Shown here: positions 6,879 through 13,946 of the stretch, in pieces
Layout of the letters: every line of letters starts with the position of its first letter
How positions within the stretch are numbered: position 1 is the stretch's first letter
Source: JAJNBK01 sp035642715
GTDB taxonomy: Archaea; Thermoproteota; Nitrososphaeria; Nitrososphaerales; Nitrososphaeraceae
DNA length: 13,947 nucleotides
Direction of reading: 5' to 3'
NCBI GenBank assembly: GCA_035642715.1
Contig: DASQRW010000246.1
Location: 1-13,947, forward strand
Notes under the pieces: model-generated
The model's database searches: none
What the model was told of the DNA's origin: nothing
The model's input: the letters and a program-made list of their open reading frames with translations, nothing else
Made by a program: the position numbers and the translations under genes

Positions 6879-8132
6879 ATGAATGGCCAAAGTATATGGG
6901 ATGCAAACAAAAAACAAGACTTTCCAACTATAGAAGATATATTTAGAGCTAGGGAATTACTAAATAGAACAACTATTAGAAAAACGCCATTACAGAGATC
7001 TGATACATTTTCAAAATTTATTGGTACCAATATTTTCCTCAAACTCGAATCTCTACAGAGAACAGGTTCTTTCAAAGTTCGGGGGGCGTCTGTTAAAATT
7101 AGTATGTTATCTGAAGAACAGAGAAAATATGGCGTTATTGCTGCATCTGCTGGGAATCATGCGCAAGGAGTTGCATATGCCGCATTAAGAAATAATATTT
7201 CATGTACAATTATTATGCCACAGAATGCGTCGCCAGCTAAGGTAGCGGCTACAAAAGCATATGGAGCAAGAGTAGTTTTACGGGGACTAGATTATGATGA
7301 ATGCTGGATTGAAGCTCAAGAAATTGCTAAGAAAGAAGGACGCACAATAATTCACGCTTTTGACGATTCTCATGTAATATCAGGCCAGGGAACAATAGGT
7401 CTAGAACTATTAGAAGACTTGCCAGAACTTGACCAAGTATATTTGCCAATAGGAGGTGGTGGACTAGCGGCAGGAATTGCTATTGCCATAAAGTCCAAAA
7501 AACCCAGCGTGAGAATTATCGGCGTAGAATCTAAAGCTTTTCCTGCAATGAAAGAATCACTTGCAAGAGGTTCTTTGCAAAATATAAAAGCAGGATATAC
7601 CATTGCTGATGGTATATCTGTAAAGTCTCCTGGCAAATTGACATATGAAATAGCCAATAAATATATAGATGATGTAACATTAGTGGATGATTCTTCAATA
7701 TTAAAGACTATGTTTTTGCTTATGGAAAGATCTAAAATGGTTATAGAACCTGCAGGGGCTGCAAGTCTAGCATATTTGCTTTCGAATGGCCACCCAAATA
7801 AGAATAAGAATGTGGTGTCATTACTCTCGGGTGGGAATGTTGACATGTATTTACTTGGTCAGGTGGTTGCAAAAGGTCTTATGCAGATGGGCAGAATGCT
7901 CAAAATTTTTATCCAGTTACAGGACAAGCCAGGAGCATTGAAGACAGTAGTGGATGGTATTGCCGAATTGAACGTTAATATTGTTGAAGTTGTTCACGAT
8001 AGATTAAGTTCTAATATTTCAGCTGGAACTGCGGGTGTTTATCTGAGCCTTGAAATGGAAAATGAAAAACATGCAGAACGTTTAATCGAGTTTCTAAAGG
8101 GTAAATGGTTAGATTTCAGAATAGTTAGCTGA
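6879..8132 (+). CDS. ilvA: PLP-dependent threonine dehydratase with C-terminal ACT domain
   Basis: It deaminates threonine to 2-oxobutyrate, the usual first committed step toward isoleucine. Numbered from the ATG at 6879 (417 residues), the PLP lysine is K66 in TGSFKVRGA. SAGNHAQG at 90-97 and the glycine loop GGGGLAAG at 192-199 contact the cofactor and substrate. SGGNVDMYLL is present late in the catalytic domain. From about residue 340 a small ACT-type domain begins (LKIFIQLQDKPGALKTVVDG), suggesting allosteric control by an amino acid, commonly isoleucine or valine. The single short regulatory domain makes it like the roughly 400-residue TdcB/IlvA forms and unlike the 500-residue two-ACT E. 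coli IlvA. An in-frame TTG at 6861 could add six residues, but the ATG is preferred. Its last eight bases overlap the convergent HMG-CoA synthase gene. Some relatives act on serine as well. Confidence 0.94.
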   Translation: MNGQSIWDANKKQDFPTIEDIFRARELLNRTTIRKTPLQRSDTFSKFIGTNIFLKLESLQRTGSFKVRGASVKISMLSEEQRKYGVIAASAGNHAQGVAYAALRNNISCTIIMPQNASPAKVAATKAYGARVVLRGLDYDECWIEAQEIAKKEGRTIIHAFDDSHVISGQGTIGLELLEDLPELDQVYLPIGGGGLAAGIAIAIKSKKPSVRIIGVESKAFPAMKESLARGSLQNIKAGYTIADGISVKSPGKLTYEIANKYIDDVTLVDDSSILKTMFLLMERSKMVIEPAGAASLAYLLSNGHPNKNKNVVSLLSGGNVDMYLLGQVVAKGLMQMGRMLKIFIQLQDKPGALKTVVDGIAELNVNIVEVVHDRLSSNISAGTAGVYLSLEMENEKHAERLIEFLKGKWLDFRIVS

Positions 8133-9522
8133 CAAAGCTGTATTCTCTGAATCCAGCTTTGTCAGCAGTGCTGCCGCCAATCTTTGTTAAGACGAATTCT
8201 TGATGAGCATTCAAAAGAAAATCATCGAATTTCCTTTCATTACCATGAAGTATCTTATATTCTTCCATGGATAACTTTGTTCGTGGCCCATTTTCTTCTT
8301 CAAGATTCATTCGTTTTACAATCTCTTTATACTCTGGCTGTATTATACCACTAAATACCATAGCACTGCTACCACTGCCATAAGATCCGAAACCTACTCT
8401 CTTGCTTTCAAGATCTGTACCTTTTTTGTCTTCAAATTCAAGTAAACTTCTAAATCCCATGTACATTGAAGCAGTGTATAAATTCCCTATAATAGCAGAT
8501 GCTTCAAGTGAGCTTGCCATTTTGTTTTCAAAAACCTCATTATAAAAAGAGGTTTGCATAAATGCACGTCTGAATTTTTCATCAGCTTTCATAAATTCCT
8601 TGTCGGCAAGAATCGATTCAATGGTACCCCTCGAATCTGGTTGATTTGGCTCTTCCATTCCTACCTCTTTTATAATATGGTTCCAACGTGGAAGATGTCG
8701 CCATTCATGCCTTAATAAATAGGCTAATGCCTTTTCACCCATTCTTCTATAAGGAAGATGTACACTGAAAAAGTCAATGTGATCTGTAATAGATTCACCA
8801 TCCGCAAGTTCAATCAATCCTGTTCTAATAGCCTTTTCTTTATAGCTATCGAATGCTTTCTTTACTTGAATCAAATATAATAGATTAGAATAGTTTCCGT
8901 TAACAAGAGGAGTCTCTTTTCCAAAAGGTCTGTAAAAATCATATTCATTCTTGATGATTGTAGAGGCAACTTTTTGATCAAAAGCTAGTAATCTAGGATT
9001 ATCCTTAACCAGCATGGCAACAGCACCTGCTCCTTGTGTATATTCACCAGCTGAACCGATATCATATTTGGCAATATCGCTTACAATAACAATAGCAGCT
9101 TTGCCATTATTCTCCTCTGCTCTGATCCAATTTGCATTGTCATATAGTGCATAAGATCCACTGACGCATGCAAATTTACATTCAATTCCACCTGCGTGTT
9201 CAAAGGAACTTTCTCCATAAACCTGTTCTAACATTCCTATGACAAAAGAATTCATTGCCTTTGATTCATCAAGAGCAGATTCGGTAGCTATATACATTCT
9301 TCCTATATGATCTGGATGCAAATTGTTTCTTTGCATTAATTTTAAACATGCATTAGCAGCCATACAGGCTGGATCTTGATTAGTATCCACTAAAGCCATC
9401 TTTTTTATTCCGATACCATACTCTAACTTTTGGGGGTCAATTCCCCTTGCCTTGGCAAAGTCTTTATAGTCGACATAAAGTTTCGGGATATAGATAGCCA
9501 GGTCATCAATCCCAACTGGCAT
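8125..9522 (-). CDS. Hydroxymethylglutaryl-CoA synthase
   Basis: It condenses acetyl-CoA with acetoacetyl-CoA to HMG-CoA, the entry to the mevalonate route that supplies archaeal isoprenoid lipids. Thiolase-fold catalytic residues are visible, numbered from the ATG at 9522 (465 residues): E81 in ATESALDESKAMN, the acyl-accepting C119 in ECKFACVSGSYAL and H255 in FFSVHLPYRRMGEKAL. A glycine-rich GFGSYGSGSSAMVFSG near the C-terminus fits the family. The open frame extends to a TTG at 9588, but the ATG at 9522 starts right at the conserved N-terminus (MPVGIDDLAIYIPKLYV). It also has a TTTAAATG box A-like element about 27 bases upstream, so I use it. The protein is longer than the roughly 350-residue synthase of many euryarchaea and closer to the bacterial/eukaryotic type. 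The gene overlaps ilvA tail-to-tail, and its last codons carry one arm of a perfect hairpin. Confidence 0.95.
   Translation of the reverse strand: MPVGIDDLAIYIPKLYVDYKDFAKARGIDPQKLEYGIGIKKMALVDTNQDPACMAANACLKLMQRNNLHPDHIGRMYIATESALDESKAMNSFVIGMLEQVYGESSFEHAGGIECKFACVSGSYALYDNANWIRAEENNGKAAIVIVSDIAKYDIGSAGEYTQGAGAVAMLVKDNPRLLAFDQKVASTIIKNEYDFYRPFGKETPLVNGNYSNLLYLIQVKKAFDSYKEKAIRTGLIELADGESITDHIDFFSVHLPYRRMGEKALAYLLRHEWRHLPRWNHIIKEVGMEEPNQPDSRGTIESILADKEFMKADEKFRRAFMQTSFYNEVFENKMASSLEASAIIGNLYTASMYMGFRSLLEFEDKKGTDLESKRVGFGSYGSGSSAMVFSGIIQPEYKEIVKRMNLEEENGPRTKLSMEEYKILHGNERKFDDFLLNAHQEFVLTKIGGSTADKAGFREYSFVS
8128..8166. terminator. Perfect 13-bp inverted repeat across convergent stop codons
   Basis: GCTGACAAAGCTG (8128-8140) is exactly complementary to CAGCTTTGTCAGC (8154-8166), with a 13-base loop. 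The left arm contains the ilvA TGA stop (8130-8132). The HMG-CoA synthase stop (8125-8127) abuts it, and both arms code for the synthase C-terminus. The stem is GC-richer than its surroundings and would form in either transcript. It could end or protect both messages. Neither side has the long T-run of a bacterial intrinsic terminator, so the terminator label is an inference. Confidence 0.45.
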
Positions 9523-9545
9523 ACGACAGAAACTATATAAATAGA

Positions 9546-9553
9546 CATTTAAA
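9546..9553 (-). promoter_or_regulatory. Candidate box A for HMG-CoA synthase gene
   Basis: On the minus strand TTTAAATG is centred about 27 bases before the ATG at 9522, the spacing expected for a leaderless archaeal transcript. A second TATA-like TTTATATA (9534-9541) lies only about 15 bases from the ATG. It would place the transcription start inside the gene, so it is less likely. Confidence 0.4.
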
Positions 9554-9709
9554 CGTATTTCTAATTTGATTTGACAAATGGTAGACAATTCATTGACATA
9601 GAAATCCCTCTGATCTTTGTATTACTCATACTAAATCAAACCTTTTGAGCTTATTTAGACTATACATGGCACTTCGGAAGAAAGAGCCTTTAATTTATTT
9701 TGAGTAATT

Positions 9710-10861
9710 TTAATAATATTTTATAGTCTGATAGAAATTATTTCTTTCTGCAATTTTAAAACCGATCTGCTTGACTGCATCTATAATTTTATGTGCAGTA
9801 AGTTCGGTCGACCTGGCACCTGTTGCACTCACTACCTCTTCGCCGATAAGAGTGCCACCAAAATCATCTGCACCATAAGTTAACGCTAACTGGGCCATGC
9901 CTATTCCATTTGTTAGCCATGATGATTGGAGATGATCTATTAAACCGTAATACATTATTCTACAAACAGCAATCATTTTTAATAGACCTAAGCCTCCTGA
10001 AGGATATCTTACCAGTCCGTCCGATTGTATCTGCGTTTTGTTTGGCTCAAAACTCCAAGGAATAAATGCCATAAATCCCCTTGTTTGTTCCTGTAATTGT
10101 GCAACTTTTATAATATGCTGCGCTCTCTGTTCTTCAGTTTCAACTGTACCATACATCATTGTGGCTGAAGACTTTATACCAAGTTCGTGAGCCTCTTTCA
10201 TTATCTGAAGCCATTCTTGGCTCTTTAACTTGAGAGGGCTGATCTCTGCTTTTACGTCATCATTAAGAATTTCAGCGCCTGCACCAGGAAGAGAATCCAG
10301 TCCTGCTTCTTTTAATCTGGCAAGAATTTCCTTTGTACTGCTTCTCTCAACTCTTGCAATCATATCAATTTCCGATGCAGAAAGTCCGTGGATTCCTATA
10401 TCAGGTGATTTTGTCTTTATCGCTTTAAAAGCCTCCTCATAATACTCAACCCTCAAGTTAGGATTATGTCCTCCCTGAATCAGTACTTGGGTAATACCGA
10501 ACATCTCTCTCGAAACCAAAACACGTCGAACGATTTCTTCTAGCGGAATGGTATAAGCTTCACTATGTCCAGGAGGACGGTAGAATGCGCAGAATTTGCA
10601 ATAAGTAACACAAACATTTGTATAGTTTAGTATAATATTATTTACAAATGTAACAGTATTTCCATACAGCCTCTGCCGCAATATATTTCCAACAAGTCCT
10701 ATTGCGTAGATATCATCAGATTTGATTAGTCTTACACATTCTTTGAACCCGAGGCGTTCACCATTTAATACACAATTTAAAATGTCCCCAACATCAGATT
10801 TACTAATTAAATGTTGCACCGAAAAGGTATGTTGCAATATTACCGTAATTTTTTGAACCAT
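9710..10861 (-). CDS. mqnC: MqnC-type radical SAM enzyme, dehypoxanthine futalosine cyclase
   Basis: MqnC cyclises dehypoxanthine futalosine in the futalosine route to menaquinone. The CX3CX2C cluster motif is CVTYCKFC (C84, C88, C91 from the ATG at 10861), preceded by the NYTNVC signature shared by MqnC, MqnE and CofG/CofH proteins. MqnC-like features are the QGGHNPNL segment after the first strand-helix unit, TMMYGTVET in the mid-domain and LTYGADDFGGTLIGEEVV near the C-terminus. The 383-residue length fits. CofH of F420 synthesis is the main alternative, but GHNPNL and MYGTVET point to MqnC. The ORF could start at a TTG three bases earlier; the ATG is used. About 20 N-terminal residues extend beyond the usual family start. 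It is divergent from the MqnE gene across 84 bases, consistent with joint control. MqnA, MqnB and MqnD are not in the window. Confidence 0.88.
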   Translation of the reverse strand: MVQKITVILQHTFSVQHLISKSDVGDILNCVLNGERLGFKECVRLIKSDDIYAIGLVGNILRQRLYGNTVTFVNNIILNYTNVCVTYCKFCAFYRPPGHSEAYTIPLEEIVRRVLVSREMFGITQVLIQGGHNPNLRVEYYEEAFKAIKTKSPDIGIHGLSASEIDMIARVERSSTKEILARLKEAGLDSLPGAGAEILNDDVKAEISPLKLKSQEWLQIMKEAHELGIKSSATMMYGTVETEEQRAQHIIKVAQLQEQTRGFMAFIPWSFEPNKTQIQSDGLVRYPSGGLGLLKMIAVCRIMYYGLIDHLQSSWLTNGIGMAQLALTYGADDFGGTLIGEEVVSATGARSTELTAHKIIDAVKQIGFKIAERNNFYQTIKYY

Positions 10862-10911
10862 CAATGCTATTTATTCTTTACAAGCATTTCCCCCACGGTT
10901 AGTATCAAATG

Positions 10912-10919
10912 TTTTATAT
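10912..10919 (+). promoter_or_regulatory. Box A-like element between mqnC and mqnE
   Basis: TTTTATAT is centred about 30 bases before the TTG at 10946, predicting an mqnE transcript with a leader of only a few bases. The motif is nearly symmetrical in its context (GTTTTATATTAAC) and can also be read toward mqnC, about 55 bases from that start. One element might therefore serve both genes; that last point is speculative. Confidence 0.4.
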
Positions 10920-10945
10920 TAACTTCAAATTATAGAACATTTAAT

Positions 10946-12049
10946 TTGTTACCATATATTTCAGGAGGAACTCCTGCTTTAGAAAAAGCACTTGCTGGCG
11001 AAGAATTATCATATGAAGATGGTGTCCAGCTGATGAATGATGAGAACCTATTTTTGTTAGGATCTGTAGCTGATAGGATTCGTAAGCGCCTTAAAGGTGA
11101 TACTGTTAGTTTTGTCACTTCTTATTATCTAAATTATACTAATATTTGTGCCGCAAGTTGTCCATTGTGTGCATTTTACAGGAAGGGCAATGAATTCGAT
11201 GCTTATGCCTTAACTATCGAACAGATTTTAACAAGAGTTAGTATTGCTATAAAGCAAATGGGAGCAACTGAAATTCATATTGTTGGTGGTTTTCATCCAA
11301 AGATGGGTCTTGATTATTACGAGGATATGATAAGGACAATAAAGGAAGAGTTTCCTACTGTGACAATTAAAGCATTGACTCCTGCTGAAATATTTTTTAT
11401 ATCTAGACTTACTCGAAATTCAGTTAAAGAAGTGTTGTTGAGATTGAAGACTGCTGGGTTAGATGCGCTACCGGGTGGCGGAGCTGAGATTTTTCATCCA
11501 GAAACCCGGGATGTAATTGTCAGAGGAAAATGTTCTGGTGAAGAATGGCTTGAAACTGCTCGTCAGGCACACAACTTGGGATTAAGGAGTAATTGCACAA
11601 TGCTTTTTGGCCATCTAGAAAAACCTGAACATATTGTAGATCATATTTTGAAGATTAGAGAACTCCATAAAAAAACAAAAGGATTCACCACCTTTATTCC
11701 CTTAAAATTTAGCTTGGATAATACAGAATTAGAACAAAAAGAGATAATCACTAGAGAGAGTCCTTCTACTTATGATTTGAGAGTTATTGCAGTATCGCGA
11801 CTCTTGTTAGCAAATGTACTTGATAACATCTCAGTATATTGGGTTGCGTTGGGAAAGAAACTGGCACAGGTCGCATTGTCATATGGAGGCAATGATATGG
11901 TAGGAACTGCATTTTCAGAGGAAATATTTAAAGCTGCAGGCAAAACTGCAGGAACTTCAGTTCAAGAACTAGTTAATCTAATAAAAGAAATCAAAAGGAG
12001 CCCTGTTCAGAGAGATACATTCTTCAATATAATTAGAAAGTTTAACTAA
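10946..12049 (+). CDS. mqnE: MqnE-type radical SAM enzyme, aminofutalosine synthase
   Basis: MqnE joins enolpyruvyl-benzoate to SAM-derived adenosine to make aminofutalosine, an early step of the futalosine menaquinone route. From the TTG at 10946 (367 residues) the cluster motif is CAASCPLC (C68, C72, C75). MqnE-like features are IHIVGGFHPKMGLDYY, LKALTPAEI, LDALPGGGAEIFHPETR, TMLFGHLEKPEHIVDH and FIPLKF. Together with the MqnC-like neighbour this supports a menaquinone pair over a CofG/CofH pair. The frame stays open back to an ATG at 10811, but that start would overlap the divergent mqnC coding region by about 50 bases and add 45 residues of atypical sequence. The TTG at 10946 begins just before the conserved ALEKALAGEELSYEDG segment and sits behind a box A-like element, so I use it. 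Start confidence is moderate; family confidence is high. Confidence 0.88.
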   Translation: MLPYISGGTPALEKALAGEELSYEDGVQLMNDENLFLLGSVADRIRKRLKGDTVSFVTSYYLNYTNICAASCPLCAFYRKGNEFDAYALTIEQILTRVSIAIKQMGATEIHIVGGFHPKMGLDYYEDMIRTIKEEFPTVTIKALTPAEIFFISRLTRNSVKEVLLRLKTAGLDALPGGGAEIFHPETRDVIVRGKCSGEEWLETARQAHNLGLRSNCTMLFGHLEKPEHIVDHILKIRELHKKTKGFTTFIPLKFSLDNTELEQKEIITRESPSTYDLRVIAVSRLLLANVLDNISVYWVALGKKLAQVALSYGGNDMVGTAFSEEIFKAAGKTAGTSVQELVNLIKEIKRSPVQRDTFFNIIRKFN

Positions 12050-12062
12050 ATCTTTTACAGAA

Positions 12063-12115
12063 TATGTATATTGTATATATGTATGTGTATATGTATATAT
12101 ATTTATATATATATC
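12063..12115. repeat. TATATG/TA low-complexity tract
   Basis: About 50 bases downstream of mqnE are almost entirely alternating purine-pyrimidine steps (TATATG, TGTATA and TA units). It is a simple-sequence tract in a short intergenic region and could unwind easily or vary in length by slippage. It contains no gene. No defined function is visible. Confidence 0.8.
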
Positions 12116-12323
12116 AACTTATGATGAGTAGTTTTTATGACGTATACTATTTAAAATGATATTGTATGTTTATGCAATTTACTGTTTCGGTATTAATAGA
12201 TCTTTATTGTCAGAATCATTTCTTTACTTGATATCAACAAAATGAAACAGGAGAAATAACAATCAATCAAGAATCAGATTTAGTAAGACAAGAACTAAAA
12301 CAAATTAGACTGGTGGAAATGTT

Positions 12324-12329
12324 AAAAAA
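12324..12329 (-). terminator. Oligo-T terminator of right FkbM gene
   Basis: On the minus strand CTCTTTTTT follows the TGA stop (12336-12338) within about ten bases. The tight spacing and six-T run match archaeal terminators and mirror the tract behind the left FkbM copy. Confidence 0.5.
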
Positions 12330-12335
12330 GAGCCT

Positions 12336-13310
12336 TCATAGGTGTTTTCGTAGGATTATGTGTTTCTCTCCTCTGTCCTGGCTCTTTTCAAATTCTATTT
12401 TGAAATTGTACAAGTTAAGAAACTCTATTATTGGTCTATAAAGATTAGTACCGCCGCTAAGGTTATGAACTTCGATAAGAAGTGCAATATCTTTACTTTT
12501 AGATAGCACATTACTAGCTCCTTTTAATACTTCAAATTCTGCTCCTTCAACATCAATTTTAACCCAGTTCACATCTGTTATTTTATTTAATTGCAATAGA
12601 TAATCTAATGTATTAGCATTTACTTCTACAAATTTATCTTCATTTTTTGCTCTGTCCGACATTACAGTATTATATGTAGTATGACCTAGTTCTTCACCTG
12701 GCAAATAGAGTTTTATTTTTGTTTCTTTAGAATAGACGGCATTATTTAGACTTATAATGTTAGTTAATTGATTTAGTTTGATATTACGATTTAACATTTC
12801 AAAATTGCTAGGGTTAGCTTCAATAGCAACTACTTTTCCATTTGCACCAACTCGCTTTGAACTTATTATTGTATAGCGACCCATGTGTGCACCAATATCT
12901 ATAACCACATCTCCTTCTTTAGGAGTAAAGAGTTCTATTATTTCATCTTCACGTATTGTCATGTTTATCAAATCATTTTTGTTAATTGGGTAATAGGCCT
13001 TGTAACCATATTTTGGAACACTGATTTTTAATGAAACATGATTACCCAACCTCAAAAACTTAATAATAGAATATAAGAATTTAAACATGTAAAATAATGG
13101 AATTGCATCAAATTCATAATTAAAAGCGAATGCTTTTTTAGCAAATACTCTGTCTCTTGTTTTCTTCCCTAATGTTATTCTAATAGAAAGTCTTAAAACC
13201 ATGTAAGAAAACAAATAAATAATTTTAATCAAAAACACTATTACCTTATCTAATATAGGAACTACTCTTATTGGTTCTTGTTTTGTCAGCCAAACAGTAA
13301 GTTTACCCAT
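12336..13310 (-). CDS. FkbM-family SAM-dependent methyltransferase (right copy)
   Basis: The 324-residue paralog of the gene at 453-1424 carries SAM motif I (VVIDIGAHMGRYT, about 135-147), AIEANPSNFEML and WVKIDVEGAEFEVLKGA toward the C-terminus. Residues from about 130 on are closely similar to the left copy, with 108 identical bases in one block. The first 100 residues differ, sharing only scattered motifs such as RITLGKK against KIALGKK. A longer hydrophobic stretch here (about residues 22-45, IVFLIKIIYLFSYMVL) suggests a stronger membrane attachment. The ATG at 13310 has TTGTATAT about 30 bases upstream and a T-run directly after the stop, so it looks like its own transcription unit. It lies downstream of, and on the same strand as, the right partial gene, whereas the left copy faces its partial gene. 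Probable work on surface sugars or lipids is inferred from the family only. Confidence 0.9.
   Translation of the reverse strand: MGKLTVWLTKQEPIRVVPILDKVIVFLIKIIYLFSYMVLRLSIRITLGKKTRDRVFAKKAFAFNYEFDAIPLFYMFKFLYSIIKFLRLGNHVSLKISVPKYGYKAYYPINKNDLINMTIREDEIIELFTPKEGDVVIDIGAHMGRYTIISSKRVGANGKVVAIEANPSNFEMLNRNIKLNQLTNIISLNNAVYSKETKIKLYLPGEELGHTTYNTVMSDRAKNEDKFVEVNANTLDYLLQLNKITDVNWVKIDVEGAEFEVLKGASNVLSKSKDIALLIEVHNLSGGTNLYRPIIEFLNLYNFKIEFEKSQDRGEKHIILRKHL
12535..12642. repeat. 108-bp block identical to left FkbM gene (652-759)
   Basis: This is the matching partner of 652-759, in the same orientation. It covers the codons for about residues 224-258 including the conserved IDVEGAEFEV segment, and similarity falls off at both ends. 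Confidence 0.95.
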
Positions 13311-13673
13311 AAGGGTATATTACTTTCAATAATGTCATATACAAACTTTAAGTAACTTTGAACATTCCTTCACTAAAGGAAACTATATAGAAGAGAAATT
13401 TAGCTACTTAGGAAGCTCAAAGTAGTCATTATATTATGCTTTTAATGATATAACTTTCAGATAAGACAAAAAGGTTTTAGAGCAATGCAATTTCCATAAA
13501 ACAGCATAAGGACAACCATCAGTAATAGTCTAAATCTAATAATGTTTGCTACAAAATTTGGATATGATACTTGTAAATGTGTGTATCTTGAATTGTCATT
13601 TAATATCTCTCTCTCCCTACAAAACAAAATTATCCTCTTTCTAAGGATCAATGTAATATTATAGAATAGTTGA
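13311..13673. other. Intergenic region between right partial gene and FkbM gene
   Basis: About 363 bases hold the FkbM promoter, with TTGTATAT read on the minus strand at about 13337-13344 as candidate box A. An open frame of 78 codons at 13457-13693 (minus) begins with TTG inside the end of the partial gene and is Phe/Leu/Ile-rich; I do not accept it as a gene. No RNA gene was recognised. An oligo-T stretch interrupted by G (TTTTGTTTT on the minus strand near 13623) could end transcription of the partial gene. Confidence 0.45.
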
Positions 13674-13946
13674 TCAATATTTTTGAAAAACAAGCATTAC
13701 TGAAGTAACTAGTATATCTCTAACCCTAAGAAGTATCAACGGATGGGTTTTTTTAAATTCATCATCCATAGATGTGTCCCAATAGATGGCTGAAGAATAA
13801 TCAATAACCGTATCTAATGTATTTGTTGTTAGTCTTAAATCAAGAGGTTCTACAAGTTGCAGTTTTTCTAATTTATTGATTAAATCAGAATATATTGTTC
13901 GTCTATTAAAGAATTCATGATGTTCCTTATTATTAATTATGTATTC
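13674..13946 (-). CDS. C-terminal fragment of an unrecognised protein, paralog of 2-274
   Basis: The frame enters from the right edge and runs 90 codons to TGA at 13674-13676; the start lies outside the window. Its first 47 visible residues equal those of the left fragment. Then it reads IDYSSAIYWDTSMDDEF where the left copy reads IELFSVDANWDNIDEEY, and both converge again on KKTHPLIL and TSVMLVFQK. Many of the changes are replacements that keep charge or hydrophobicity, such as EEY to DEF and RAR to RVR, as expected for two working paralogs. I do not recognise the family. It precedes the right FkbM gene on the same strand by about 360 bases, too far to claim an operon. Confidence 0.7.
   Translation of the reverse strand, partial: EYIINNKEHHEFFNRRTIYSDLINKLEKLQLVEPLDLRLTTNTLDTVIDYSSAIYWDTSMDDEFKKTHPLILLRVRDILVTSVMLVFQKY

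Noticed and set aside
7370..7846. 158-codon antisense frame within ilvA
   Set aside because: It is an antisense shadow of a clear, conserved gene; the composition is Pro/Ser-rich noise.
9710..12049. CofG/CofH pair for F420 synthesis
   Set aside because: Both proteins share the NYTN-C-CX3CX2C type with Cof enzymes, but the internal signature segments and the pairing fit MqnC and MqnE better.
12232..12439. Open frame reading NETGEITINQESDLVRQELKQ and onward, protein-like at first
   Set aside because: It has no usable start codon until well inside, and its second half is only the antisense of the right FkbM gene. It might be a gene remnant but cannot be supported.
13457..13693. 78-codon open frame on the minus strand with a hydrophobic C-terminal half
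   Set aside because: It starts with TTG inside the end of the partial gene in another frame, has no family features, and its hydrophobicity follows from T-rich DNA.
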